This document shows, in pieces, positions 48,228 through 59,000 of a stretch of 64,000 bases of DNA. Where the stretch lies: NCBI GenBank assembly GCA_900143615.1, contig FREU01000003.1:608237-672236 (forward strand). The letters run 5' to 3'. The DNA is from Rhodobacteraceae bacterium Alg231-30. GTDB taxonomy: Bacteria; Pseudomonadota; Alphaproteobacteria; Rhodobacterales; Rhodobacteraceae. How positions within the stretch are numbered: the first letter of the stretch is position 1; each line of letters starts with the position of its first letter. The translations under genes were made by a program, and so were the position numbers. The notes under the pieces are model-generated. The model was not told where the DNA came from, did no database searches, and was given only the letters and a program-made list of their open reading frames with translations.

Positions 48228-50315
48228 ATGAGTAAACTTGAGGATTATGAAGGTCCCATTCTTGAAATCGACCAGCTGTCGATTTCGTTTTTTACACGCT
48301 TGCGCGAAATTCCCGCCGTGATGGATTTTTCGGTACGGGTCATGCCCGGCGAGGCGGTTGGCCTTGTTGGAGAATCGGGTTGCGGGAAATCCACCGTGGC
48401 GCTGGGTGTGATGCAGGATCTGGGCAAGAATGGTAAGGTTGTTGGCGGGTCGATAAAATTCAAAGGCCGCGATCTGTCGGAAATGTCCCCCGAAGAGTTG
48501 CGCGATGTGCGCGGCAATGAAATTGCGATGATCTATCAGGAACCCATGGCCAGCCTGAACCCGGCGATGAAAATTGGCAAACAGCTGATGGAAGTGCCGA
48601 TGATCCATGAGGGCGTGAGCAAGCAGGAAGCCTATCGCCGCGCCTTGGAAGTGGTCACTGATGTACGCCTGCCTGATCCTGAGCGAATGTTAAATTCCTT
48701 TCCGCACCAATTGTCAGGCGGGCAGCAGCAGCGCATCGTCATCGCCATGGCCTTGATGTCAAAACCTGCGTTGTTGATTTTGGATGAGCCAACAACCGCG
48801 TTGGACGTGACGGTTGAGGCCGCCGTGGTGGAGCTGGTCAAAGATCTGGGCAAGAAATATGGCACGTCGATGCTGTTTATCTCCCACAACTTGGGACTGG
48901 TGCTTGAAACCTGTGACCGGCTCTGTGTGATGTATTCCGGCGAAGCGGTAGAACGCGGCAGTATTGAAGACGTGTTTGACAATATGCAGCACCCCTACAC
49001 CCAAGCGCTGTTCCGCTCGATCCCGCTACCGGGGGCTGATAAAAATGCGCGTCCGCTCGTGGCGATCCCTGGAAACTTCCCTTTGCCGCATGAGCGTCCT
49101 CAGGGCTGTAACTTTGGCCCGCGGTGTGACTATTTTGAGGAGGGCCGCTGTGACGCGCAGCCGATTTCCATGGTCAATGTGCAAGGCTATGAGCGCCACA
49201 CAACCCGCTGTCTGCGCAGCGAGGAAATAGACTGGAACGCGCCAATCACCGTTGCTGAGCAGAAAGAAAAAGCCGAAGTCGGTGAGGTTGTTCTGAAAAT
49301 GGATAATCTCAAGAAATACTATGAGGTGGCGGCCAATGCCCTGTTTGGCGGCGGGGCCAAAAAGGTTGTCAAAGCCAATGAAACCCTGTCGTTTGAAGCC
49401 CGCGAAAGCGAAACTTTGGCCATTGTGGGCGAGTCAGGTTGTGGCAAGTCGACCTTTGCCAAGGTTCTCATGGGGCTTGAAACCGCAACCGACGGGGAAA
49501 TCCTGCTCGATGGCCAAGCGATCCAGCACGTCCCGATTCAAAAGCGTAACACCAAGACCGTGGCAGATGTGCAGATGGTGTTCCAGAACCCGTTTGATAC
49601 GCTGAACCCGTCGATGACCGTGGGGCGTCAGATCATGCGCGCGCTGGAGATCTTTGGCATTGGTGACAGCGAAGCGGATCGGCGCAAACGCATGTTGGAA
49701 CTGCTTGATCTGGTGAAACTGCCGCGTGCCTTTGCCGATCGCATGCCACGCCAGCTCTCGGGTGGTCAAAAACAACGGGTTGGGATTGCACGCGCCTTTG
49801 CAGGGGATGCGCGTATTGTGGTGGCCGATGAGCCGGTCTCAGCTCTGGATGTGTCGGTCCAGGCTGCGGTGACCGATCTGTTGATGGAAATTCAGCGCAA
49901 AGAAAAAACCACCTTGCTGTTTATCAGCCATGATTTATCGATCGTGCGCTATCTCAGCGATCGGGTGATGGTGATGTATCTGGGCCATGTTGTGGAAATG
50001 GGCACCACCGATCAGGTATTCTCACCGCCCTATCACCCCTATACCGAAGCGCTGTTGTCTGCGGTGCCAATTGCTGACACCTCGATTGAGAAAGAGCATA
50101 TCGTGTTGGAAGGTGACATTCCTTCGGCGATGAACCCGCCACCGGGATGCCCGTTTCAGACGCGCTGTCGCTGGAAACCCGAAGTTCCGGGCGGACTGTG
50201 TGACAAGGAAGTACCCCCGGTGCGTCAGCTTGGAGACAATCATCAGGTCAAATGCCATCTCGCCGATGACATTCTGGCGCGCATGACGCCGGTTATCAAA
50301 ATCGCCGCTGAATGA
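48228..50315 (+). CDS. Peptide-type ABC transporter ATPase, DppD-DppF fusion
   Basis: The 695-residue product contains two ATPase domains: first GESGCGKSTVALGVM with LSGGQQQRIVIAMAL and LLILDEPTTALDVT; second GESGCGKSTFAKVLMG with LSGGQKQRVGIARA and VVADEPVSALDVS. Each is followed by the Cys-containing oligopeptide C-terminal region (CNFGPRCDYF; CPFQTRCRWK). This fused form serves a heterodimeric peptide-type importer. The start is at 48228, with GGGAGA upstream; a longer frame from 48105 would overlap the preceding permease. Confidence 0.93.
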   Translation: MSKLEDYEGPILEIDQLSISFFTRLREIPAVMDFSVRVMPGEAVGLVGESGCGKSTVALGVMQDLGKNGKVVGGSIKFKGRDLSEMSPEELRDVRGNEIAMIYQEPMASLNPAMKIGKQLMEVPMIHEGVSKQEAYRRALEVVTDVRLPDPERMLNSFPHQLSGGQQQRIVIAMALMSKPALLILDEPTTALDVTVEAAVVELVKDLGKKYGTSMLFISHNLGLVLETCDRLCVMYSGEAVERGSIEDVFDNMQHPYTQALFRSIPLPGADKNARPLVAIPGNFPLPHERPQGCNFGPRCDYFEEGRCDAQPISMVNVQGYERHTTRCLRSEEIDWNAPITVAEQKEKAEVGEVVLKMDNLKKYYEVAANALFGGGAKKVVKANETLSFEARESETLAIVGESGCGKSTFAKVLMGLETATDGEILLDGQAIQHVPIQKRNTKTVADVQMVFQNPFDTLNPSMTVGRQIMRALEIFGIGDSEADRRKRMLELLDLVKLPRAFADRMPRQLSGGQKQRVGIARAFAGDARIVVADEPVSALDVSVQAAVTDLLMEIQRKEKTTLLFISHDLSIVRYLSDRVMVMYLGHVVEMGTTDQVFSPPYHPYTEALLSAVPIADTSIEKEHIVLEGDIPSAMNPPPGCPFQTRCRWKPEVPGGLCDKEVPPVRQLGDNHQVKCHLADDILARMTPVIKIAAE

Positions 50316-50981
50316 GTCATGAGCTGCGAGAGGGTTTTGGTTTTCAACCACGGCCCTCTATTTGCGGCTCACATCAAACGCCCGCTCGGTTCTGGGAAAA
50401 CCTAAGGCGTTTCACGCCCGCTAAGGGGCCCAAAATCACTCATGCCCCACAACTTCATTCGTTAGACGAACGCCTGCGGTCCTCAATCCGCGCAACCGAA
50501 CCTGCTCAAAACGACCATTGGCAAAATAACGCCCAATCACCAGTCCATGAAGAGGCGTAATTCCGCCCTTCTGAAAAGGTTAATAGATTATCCACCAATC
50601 AATAAAAACGCCTCCATTTGAAACTATTTAAATAATTCAACTTTTCTTTTGTTCACCAAAAGCGAGCGGTCTAGGGGCGACATTTTCCTGAATATTAAAA
50701 TATCAAGCGCTTTTACGAGTGGCGAAAAAATTCATCATAATTCTAAATTTATTATTGGCAATTTCTTCAATTCACTACGGATGATCACCGTGGTTAGTAA
50801 ACCGCAAAATCTTGAAATTACACGTATAAATTGTTCATTTATGGATCGGCAAGTTTCCACTCGTCAATAATTGTGGTCGTCTAGCTGCGACAGTTTGGAC
50901 CCTAACTATCCCCCTCACAAAATCCATTTTAGCGCCGCGCATCAATAAAATAAAATCTTGCGCCAAAAATGGAGAATTGAA
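50316..50981. other. 666-base intergenic region, AT-rich in its right half
   Basis: I see no convincing gene. The stretch from about 50560 to 50960 is markedly AT-rich compared with neighbouring coding DNA, with only small spurious frames. It contains a near-match to a DnaA box (TTATCCACC at about 50588) and weak inverted repeats. It probably contains the promoter and control region for the propeller-cytochrome gene, and it may be of foreign origin. Confidence 0.4.
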
Positions 50982-52679
50982 TTGTTAAACCGACGGAACA
51001 TCTGGGCAGCCGCCCTTAGTTCAACCGCAATTATGTTTGCGGGTATTGCAAACGCTCAACAAACCACCATCCCAGGTTATGAAGAAGCCGTAGCAAAAGC
51101 CGCTGCATCAGACTGGAGCAATTCCGAAGCCCAAAGGGGTGGTTTGGAATTGGTCGCTGACTTTGATTCCAGCGGGCCTGACGCTTGGGATCCCGCTAAA
51201 CACCCGCTGATCTATATGACCAGCGAATCCCACCAGAATGCCAATCCAGATCGCTTGATCGATGGTAGTTTTGCCGGGTTCCATATTATTGACGCTTACA
51301 CAAAAGAAGTCGTCAAAGACATGATTGTCGTGGAATCAGAAGACAACTTCACCGTAACGCGCGGCCCACACGGCGCAGGCCTGTCTCCAGACGGAAAATG
51401 GGCCTATATCGGTTGGGGAGAGCAGGACAGAACCGCAACACGTGGGTCTGGCTACATTGCCGTAGTCAATATGCGCACGCTCAAGGTCGACAAAATCTTC
51501 CGCCACGAGCAAGATTTCCGAGGCGCTCCTCGCTCGCAACAAATGCACCACGTCATGGCCTGCGCCACGCCCGAAGGCAGACAGCGTGTGATTTTCCAAA
51601 CCGGCTTTGGTGCTAACGGCGGACCACACTTTGTGATTGATCCCGATGACGACCACCGTGTTGAACGCGCGATCACATACACTGATGTTCAGGTTATGGG
51701 GCACCCCTTTGTGACAGCATCGCGGGATTGCTCGACAGCGTTTGTGTCAATCGGCTCTCCCGAAGCCCGCGCCAACTACACACCAACTGCAGGTGTTGCC
51801 AAAGTCAATATCGACACAGGCGCCGTAGACAATGTGATGGGCACAGGCTTCCACCCGATTGGGATCACCCACTCGCATGACGACAAATTCACCTATGTCG
51901 TCGACGGTCACAGCAGCTACGTTTACAAGATCGACAATGAAGTAAACAAAGTTGTTGGCTCAACCTCTGCTGGTGTTGCGGGTCCTTACGGCATCGCGAT
52001 GAACTGGGACGAAAGCCTGATTTTGACTGTAGGCAAAGGTGAAGGGTCGCACAACGTTGGTCGGGATCTCGGCACAATCGACGCGATTACCTTCTCGCCT
52101 TACCGCGCCAAGAAAGAAATGCCGATCCGTCTCGACGGAACTATGGCATCGGTGGACCACGCCATTTTGCACCCTGATCCCGCAGTCAACGAACTCTGGA
52201 TTTCAAGCATGAACGGCTGGGAAACTGCGGTTCTGGACCTCAACACCTACGAGGTGAAGGACTATATCCTTACCCCCAACGGTGGTGATACACACTCCGG
52301 TGCCTTCGCGGCCTATCAGCCCGACTGGACTGGCACGTTGATGTCTGACCAAGGTGGCCCGCGCTCGCCAGAAATGCTTAGCATAATTGAGGAATTGGTG
52401 GTCGCCAGAACACCAGCCAAGCCGACTGGCCCCAAGGCGTCACCTGAACAGATCAACCGCGGCCGTATGCTCTACGTTCAAGAGGCCGCTGGCCTAGGCT
52501 GTGCGCCATGTCACGGCATGGACGCTGTGGGCATGTCGGGTCCCGGCATCCGTGGTGCTGACCGTGCGCGTATGGACGACGCTCTGGGTCGTGTTGAAGA
52601 AATGCAATTCTTCAACGATGAGTTGACCGAAGACCAACTCAACGACATCGCAGCCTTCCTGACCTCACTAGGTTACTAA
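50982..52679 (+). CDS. Secreted beta-propeller protein with C-terminal cytochrome c
   Basis: The 565-residue product starts at TTG 50982, with GGAGAA seven bases upstream; an upstream TTG at 50958 is an alternative. A signal peptide ends near GIANAQQ. The main part resembles a YVTN or cytochrome-d1-type propeller (GPHGAGLSPDGKWAYIGWG, GITHSHDDKFTYVVDGHSS and similar blades). The C-terminal domain has one c-type heme site, CAPCH at residues 507-511. It is probably a periplasmic oxidoreductase, but no specific reaction can be assigned. A hairpin terminator follows. Confidence 0.7.
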   Translation: MLNRRNIWAAALSSTAIMFAGIANAQQTTIPGYEEAVAKAAASDWSNSEAQRGGLELVADFDSSGPDAWDPAKHPLIYMTSESHQNANPDRLIDGSFAGFHIIDAYTKEVVKDMIVVESEDNFTVTRGPHGAGLSPDGKWAYIGWGEQDRTATRGSGYIAVVNMRTLKVDKIFRHEQDFRGAPRSQQMHHVMACATPEGRQRVIFQTGFGANGGPHFVIDPDDDHRVERAITYTDVQVMGHPFVTASRDCSTAFVSIGSPEARANYTPTAGVAKVNIDTGAVDNVMGTGFHPIGITHSHDDKFTYVVDGHSSYVYKIDNEVNKVVGSTSAGVAGPYGIAMNWDESLILTVGKGEGSHNVGRDLGTIDAITFSPYRAKKEMPIRLDGTMASVDHAILHPDPAVNELWISSMNGWETAVLDLNTYEVKDYILTPNGGDTHSGAFAAYQPDWTGTLMSDQGGPRSPEMLSIIEELVVARTPAKPTGPKASPEQINRGRMLYVQEAAGLGCAPCHGMDAVGMSGPGIRGADRARMDDALGRVEEMQFFNDELTEDQLNDIAAFLTSLGY

Positions 52680-52712
52680 TCTAGGTTTCTAACCTGAGGC
52701 ACTCAAAACGAC

Positions 52713-52754
52713 GCCCCACACAGATCACTCTTTCTGTGCGGGGCACCTGTTTTC
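52713..52754 (+). terminator. Terminator after the propeller-cytochrome gene
   Basis: GCCCCACACAG (52713-52723) pairs with CTGTGCGGGGC (52734-52744) with one mismatch, and a TGTTTTC tract follows. It lies 33 bases after the stop codon. Confidence 0.6.
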
Positions 52755-52960
52755 TTGACACTCTGCATTCTAAACCCCACGCACTTCGGTCCAACGTATT
52801 TCCTAAAAGCCACGCGCACGTCCAAGTCGCGCACATCCCTACCTTTGACGTCTTTATCGATATGGCGAACGGCACCGACGTCTTTTGTCGCATTTACACT
52901 TGCCTCAGCCCGCCTGCCCGCCTTTGATACCCATCAGGCCAGACAAAAGGAGGCGCAGGC

Positions 52961-55378
52961 ATGAAAACAACAACACGTGTAGCCGTCATCGGTGGGGGCG
53001 TTGTCGGATGCTCGGTTCTCTATCACCTTACCAAACTTGGCTGGTCAGACGTGATGTTGCTTGAACGCTCCGAACTCACATCCGGCTCTACATGGCACGC
53101 CGCCGGAGGGTTTCACACGCTCAACGGCGACACCAATATGGCCGCGCTGCAGGGTTATACCATCCGCCTCTACCGCGAACTCGAAGAAATCACCGGCATG
53201 TCCTGCGGGCTGCATCATGTCGGCGGCGTGACCTTGGCGGATAACCAAGACCGTTTTGACATGTTGCTGGCCGAGCGTGCCAAACACCGCTTTATGGGGC
53301 TCGAGACAGAAATCATTACCCCTGATGAAATCCGCAAACTGGCACCAGTCACCAATACCGACGGCATCCTTGGCGGGCTTTATGACCCGCTGGATGGCCA
53401 TCTTGATCCCTCTGGCACCACACATGCCTATGCCAAAGCCGCGCGCATGGGCGGGGCCACCATCGAAACCCACACCAAGGTGATCGCCACCACTCAACGC
53501 GGCGACGGCACATGGGATGTTGTCACCGACAAGGGCACCATTCACGCCGAACATGTGGTCAATGCCGCGGGTCTGTGGGCGCGCGAAGTTGGCACCATGG
53601 CGGGCGTCTATTTCCCGCTACACCCGATGGAGCACCAATATCTGGTCACCGAAGAGGTGCAGATGATCGCCGAGATTATCGACGGCGGCGGTGAGCACCC
53701 CCATGTGATGGACCCCGCAGGCGAAAGCTATCTGCGCCAAGAGGGTCGCGGCCTGTGCATCGGCTTTTATGAACAACCCTGTCGCCCATGGGCGGTTGAC
53801 GGTACGCCGTGGGAGTTTGGCCACGAACTGCTGCCCGATGATTTCGACAAAATAGAAGACAGCATCGAGTTTGCCTACAAGCGTTTCCCCGCGCTGGGCG
53901 AAGCGGGTATAAAATCCGTGATCCACGGCCCCTTCACCTTTGCGCCTGATGGCAATCCGCTGGTGGGTCCTGTGCCGGGCATGCGCAATTACTGGTCCGC
54001 CTGCGCCGTTATGGCAGGCTTTTCCCAAGGCGGCGGCGTCGGCCTCATGCTGGCGCAATGGATGGTCGAAGGTGAATGCGAACGCGACACCTTTGCTATG
54101 GATTGCGCCCGCTTTGGCGACTGGATCACGCCCGGCTTTACCCGCCCCAAAGTGATTGAGAACTACCAGAAACGCTTCTCGGTCTCCTACCCCAACGAAG
54201 AACTCCCCGCCGCACGCCCGTTCCGCACCACGCCGATGTATGATGTCTTTGACAAAATGGGCGCGGTCTGGGGCTTTCAATACGGGCTTGAGGTGGTCAA
54301 CTACTTTGCCCAAGGCGACGAGCCGCGCTTTGAAACCCCGTCGTTCCGCCGCTCCAACGCCTTTGCCGCCACTGCCCGCGAAGTCAAAGCAGTCCGCGAA
54401 GCCGTCGGCATCAACGAGGTGCACAACTTCGGCAAATATCTGGTTACAGGCTCCGGCGCGCGCGATTGGCTCAACCGCATCATGGCGGGCCGCATTCCCA
54501 AACCGGGTCGCTTGTCCCTAACCCCCATGCTCTCCCCCAAAGGCCGCCTGATTGGTGATTTTACCGTATCATGCCTCAGTGAGAGCGCCTTCCAACTCAC
54601 CGCCTCTTATGGGGCTCAGGCCTTTCACATGCGCTGGTTTGAACAAAACGAAGCCGAAGGCGTGCAAGTCGAAAATATCTCGGACCAGCTCAGCGGCTTC
54701 CAGATCGCAGGCCCCAAAGCCCGCGAAGTCCTACAAACCTGCACGCTGAGCGACATTTCAGACATGCGCTTCATGGATCTGCGCAAGATTTCCGTGGGTC
54801 AAACCGACTGCCTCGTGCAGCGCGTCTCCTACACCGGCGGGCTTGGCTATGAAATCTATTGCGACCCGATGGCCCAACGTTGCCTTTGGAACACTTTATG
54901 GTCGGCAGGCCAGCCCTTTGGCATGCGCCCCTTCGGCATGCGCGCCATGATGAGCCTGCGTCTGGACAAATTTTTCGGCTCGTGGATGTCCGAATTCTCG
55001 CCTGACTACACCGCCGCCGAAACCGGCTTGGACCGTTTCATCGCTTTCAGCAAAAATGCCGATTTCATTGGCCGCGCCGCCGCCGAAGCCGAACGTGCCA
55101 CTGGTCCTGCACGCAAACTTTGCGCCTTTGACGTCGAAGCCGACACCGCAGATGTCAACGCCTATGAACCCATCTGGCTTAAGGGCGAGGTCGTCGGCTT
55201 TTGCACCTCCGGCGGCTATTCCCACCACGCGCAAAAATCCATCGCTCAGGGTTTCCTGCCATGCCAGCACGCCACCGAGGGGCAAGAAGTCGAGATCGAA
55301 ATCCTCGGCACCAAACACAAAGCACGCGTCATCACCACGCCCCTGTTTGACGCCGATCATGCGCAAATGAGGGGCTAG
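52961..55378 (+). CDS. FAD-dependent dimethylglycine/sarcosine-dehydrogenase-like oxidoreductase
   Basis: The 805-residue product has the DAO fold with VAVIGGGVVGCSVLYHL at the N-terminus and the HAAGGFHTL FAD-attachment-like segment. It then has an FAO-M domain and a C-terminal GcvT-type domain (from about residue 450), with YTGGLGYEIYCD and GFCTSGGYSHHAQKSIAQGFL. Such enzymes oxidise N-methylated glycine derivatives and pass the methyl group to tetrahydrofolate. The strong ribosome-binding site AAAGGAGGCGCAGGC precedes ATG 52961. It is plausible for glycine-betaine breakdown, common in marine Rhodobacterales, but the exact substrate is not proven. Confidence 0.9.
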   Translation: MKTTTRVAVIGGGVVGCSVLYHLTKLGWSDVMLLERSELTSGSTWHAAGGFHTLNGDTNMAALQGYTIRLYRELEEITGMSCGLHHVGGVTLADNQDRFDMLLAERAKHRFMGLETEIITPDEIRKLAPVTNTDGILGGLYDPLDGHLDPSGTTHAYAKAARMGGATIETHTKVIATTQRGDGTWDVVTDKGTIHAEHVVNAAGLWAREVGTMAGVYFPLHPMEHQYLVTEEVQMIAEIIDGGGEHPHVMDPAGESYLRQEGRGLCIGFYEQPCRPWAVDGTPWEFGHELLPDDFDKIEDSIEFAYKRFPALGEAGIKSVIHGPFTFAPDGNPLVGPVPGMRNYWSACAVMAGFSQGGGVGLMLAQWMVEGECERDTFAMDCARFGDWITPGFTRPKVIENYQKRFSVSYPNEELPAARPFRTTPMYDVFDKMGAVWGFQYGLEVVNYFAQGDEPRFETPSFRRSNAFAATAREVKAVREAVGINEVHNFGKYLVTGSGARDWLNRIMAGRIPKPGRLSLTPMLSPKGRLIGDFTVSCLSESAFQLTASYGAQAFHMRWFEQNEAEGVQVENISDQLSGFQIAGPKAREVLQTCTLSDISDMRFMDLRKISVGQTDCLVQRVSYTGGLGYEIYCDPMAQRCLWNTLWSAGQPFGMRPFGMRAMMSLRLDKFFGSWMSEFSPDYTAAETGLDRFIAFSKNADFIGRAAAEAERATGPARKLCAFDVEADTADVNAYEPIWLKGEVVGFCTSGGYSHHAQKSIAQGFLPCQHATEGQEVEIEILGTKHKARVITTPLFDADHAQMRG

Positions 55379-55385
55379 CCGCGCC

Positions 55386-55415
55386 GCTTCTTCTCTGCAA
55401 AAATACTTTCGCCGA
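55386..55415 (-). repeat. Intergenic repeat copy B (degenerate)
   Basis: Read on the minus strand, this segment has GAAAGTATTTTTGCAGAGAAGAAG, sharing AGTATTT...GCAGAGAAGAA with copy A at 48132-48184. It lies directly after the dimethylglycine-dehydrogenase-like gene. Confidence 0.55.
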
Positions 55416-55461
55416 AGGCATCCCACCCTTCCCCCTCGCACTATTTTGCAAAGGAAGCACC

Positions 55462-56064
55462 ATGCTTGCCATCCTTCTTCTCGCCGCTGGCCGCGCCTCA
55501 CGCATGCAAGGGGCTGACAAAATGTTGCAACCCGTAGCGGGCCAGCCTCTGATTGCAGAAATGGCGCATCGCGCCTTGCAAACCGGATGTCCCGTGCATG
55601 TGTGTCTGCCGCCGGACCGACCTGCTCGAGCAGCGGCATTGTGCGACCTCAATATCCATCACATCACAGTACAGGACGCCAACCAAGGCATGGCCCACTC
55701 GATCCGCGCGGGCATTGCCGCTTTGCCAAGTGACACAAGCGCCGCCATGATCCTGCCTGCCGACATGCCCGAGCTTACGGCCGCAGACCTTATCAAAATG
55801 GCTGCCGCATATTCTGCTCAAGACAACCAAACTATTCTGCGCGCCACCGCATCCGACGGCCGCCCCGGTCATCCGGTGATTTTTCCCGCCGCATATTTTG
55901 ATCAACTCAAGACAATCTCGGGCGACATCGGCGCGCGTGCGTTGCTGAAACAACATCACGCCAACGTCTCTCTCATTGCGCTGCCTGACGCACATGCGCT
56001 CACTGATCTCGACACGCCGCAGGCTTGGGCAGATTGGCACGCCGCGCAGGCAACGCGCCCCTAA
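55462..56064 (+). CDS. MobA/MocA-like NTP transferase
   Basis: The 200-residue product has the nucleotidyltransferase start ILLLAAGRASRMQGADKMLQPVAG, the divalent-metal DMPELTAADL block and ASDGRPGHPVIF. Similar proteins add cytidine or guanosine to molybdopterin. Stand-alone members are often near molybdenum hydroxylases, but none is visible here. It follows copy B of the repeat and is convergent with the CHAT gene (4-base overlap of the stops). Confidence 0.82.
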   Translation: MLAILLLAAGRASRMQGADKMLQPVAGQPLIAEMAHRALQTGCPVHVCLPPDRPARAAALCDLNIHHITVQDANQGMAHSIRAGIAALPSDTSAAMILPADMPELTAADLIKMAAAYSAQDNQTILRATASDGRPGHPVIFPAAYFDQLKTISGDIGARALLKQHHANVSLIALPDAHALTDLDTPQAWADWHAAQATRP

Positions 56065-59000
56065 GGTTTGCCAAACAGCATCACACCCGCCCAATATCCT
56101 GGCTGCGCATGTTTTCCGCCGGCCGCAATCATGTCGCGTTGAACCTGTCGCAAGGCTTGTGAATTGCGCGCCCCTTCCATTTTGGCCGCATAGAATCCTT
56201 CGGCCAGTGTGCGCGTGGCCGCATCATCGACCTGCCACAACGTAGCCACAACCGCAGGCGCACCAGCATGGGCAAAAGCGTGCGCAATGGTGCGATATTC
56301 CAATCCGTCGGTGCCAAGCCCGCTTTCACAGGCCGATAAGAAGACTAAATCGGCCTCTTGCATGGGCAAGGTCATGATCTGGGGGATGGTCATGCGCGTG
56401 TTGTCTGCCATCAGCAAATAACTGTCTTTTGGGGATGTGTGATCCAGCTTGCCATGCATTGCCAGATGCACAAACCGCGCATCCCCCGAATACTCTAGCA
56501 ATTCCTGATAAGTCGCTTCTTCCCCCACTCGCAACTCGACAAGGTCCTCGGCTAGAATGTCAGCAATGTTTTCCGCCTCTTCGCGCGCATATGGCAGGCT
56601 GCCGTCCGGATCACCAAAAACAACATGCCCAAAGGCGGTCGAGGGCACCGCATCAATCATCATATCCACCGCATAAAGGCTAGGCGCCGAGGCCATATCA
56701 AAATGCTCGACGGCATAGACCGGTCCTTGGCCTTGCGCTCCGACGTCACGGATCAAAGCCCCAAACGCCAGATAGGCCAATGACCCAGACTGTGAAATCA
56801 CCAAAGTCGCGCCCTCCGGCACGGCATGCTCGATCGGACGCAGCAACATGTCATAAAGCCATGCCAGATTGGCCTCGGTCAGATCAGCTTTGCCTGCCAT
56901 TTTCGCAAGGTCACCCAAACCTGCCTCAGCACCTTCTTCCAGCGCCTCAGCCGCGCGGCCCCCGGTTTCACTGGCTGTGGCACCTCCTGCCGGAACCCCA
57001 GCTCCTGCCCCCAGATCAAAGCCACGCTTGAGACCACGCGCCTGCGCCGACAGTGAGGACGCAACCGAGCGGGTGCGCTTTTCCAGCTCGTCCAAAGACA
57101 CGGAGACGGTTTTGAGCGTCGCCCCCTGCGAGCTGACCAAGTTGATATACAGCGCCGTTTTTGTTGGTAAATACTGGGCCACAACAACGTCCTCAGGTAG
57201 CTTTCGCCCCAAGGCCCGCAAATCCAGCGGGTTCAATTGCAGCATGTTAAACAACATCGGCTGATCTTTTTCGAGCTTGGCCAATATTGCGATGTCACGT
57301 TGGCGCGCCTTGATCAGCTTTTTCTCCAGCTTTTTTGCCTCATCAACTCCTGACGCCATGCCCACCGACAACTGCTCTTCCAAAGCAACAATCTGTTGGC
57401 GCGTTTTGCGAAAACTCTCGGCCAGCTTGCCCGCCTTGCTATCCTTTGGCAGCGCATCACTCAGGATGTCATTAACCTCCCGCATGCGGGTTTGCTCCAT
57501 AGCACTAAAGGCAAAATCACCACGTTGCTCACTTATCAGAAAGCTCTCCGCCCCTGCCCCGTCAGGATCATAAACCGTCAACCCCAGATCAGTGCCCACA
57601 AACACCCGCCCGTTTGGATCCGTCGCCACAGCATGCACCATGCGCGCGCCATAGTTGGCGCGGTCCTGTCCGGGCAACATCCACGTCAGGCGATCAGCAT
57701 TGAACCAAGTGTCCCCTTTCAGTGCTACAACCCCTCCCACGGTACCAAACAGCCACAGATCCTCACCCAATTGCGCGCCCTCTGTACCGAGATACAGCGC
57801 AGGTATTTCCTGTCGCAGCGCCATATAAGACGCATCGTTGATCTGGTCATATTCGCTGATTTCATTGCCTTTGAGACGCGCAAATCCACTGGCCGTGCCC
57901 GCAATCGCAGTTGTGTCGTCAATCTGCGTCAAGCTTGTCAAAAACCAGTTTCCCAAAACATCAAGCTCGGTCTTGATAAAACGGCCATCGCGATATTCAA
58001 AAAGCCCTCCGTAAAGCGCACGACTTCCATAGGTGCGATGCCCTTCCATGGACGCCACCATCAGGATGCGCCCGTCAGGATGCTCATGTATCGAATACAA
58101 CATGTCTGAGCGCACCGGATAATCCTGAGGCATTGAGAACATCGAAAACTCGTCGACCTCATTCTCGCCGCTCCAGCGAAACGCGCTTGCCCCCGCCACA
58201 GCCCAGACCGTGCCATCCGAGGCCGCCAAAAGATCACTTATGGCGGCATATTGCGGCGCCTCGCGCCCAACCTGTTCGGTGTCAAACAACTCCTTGGGGC
58301 TGATCGATCCGGCGTCAAACCGCACCACCATCGACCCGTCATGAGTCAGCAGCCCACCATCTGGCATAGGCTCCAAAATGCGCGCGCTCACGCCTGAAAA
58401 ATAGCTGGCCTCGGCGCGCGGATCGCGATGGTCGATTGTTTGAATACCATAGCCAGTGGCGACAAAAGTCAGACCAAGCTCTGTGTCATCCAGAATGTCA
58501 TAAACGCGGTCCTCGATCGGGTAATGCGCCTGACCGCGCACAACTGCCGCAATCCCTTCTGAGGTGATCATATACAGTCGCCTGTCACGCTCATGCGCTT
58601 TGAAAATCCCGACAGGGCGCTCTGCGTTGGGTTGAGCGAACACTTCAAAAGCCCCCTGTCCCATCACGCTGCCACCTTGATCGCTCCAGACAACCAATCC
58701 GGTTTCTCCCGGCAGGGTGTCAACAACCGCCAACCCATAGGGCATATCGGTGGCACGAATGGTTTCCTGCCCGCGCACCGCCTGCAGCCCGGCTGTGCCC
58801 CCCATCAGGGCGTTCCAGTCCGCTTGCAACAAAACGTCGCCATGCAGCACAAACAAAGTCTCAACCATCGGGTCCAAAATCGCATCACGCACTTGATGCT
58901 GCGCAATGTCGATGCGCTGTGTCCCGCTTTGCCACCACAAGGCATTACGCCCCATCACCAGCCAGCCTTCATTGGCAGGACGCACACGCTCAACTGGCGC

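Noticed and set aside
50649..50870. 73-residue frame in the AT-rich gap before the propeller-cytochrome gene
   Set aside because: It has no clear ribosome-binding site, and its composition matches AT-rich non-coding DNA.
53618..54424. 268-residue minus-strand frame over the dimethylglycine-dehydrogenase-like gene
   Set aside because: It is a high-GC antisense frame with no recognisable motif; the plus-strand gene has family motifs across the same bases.
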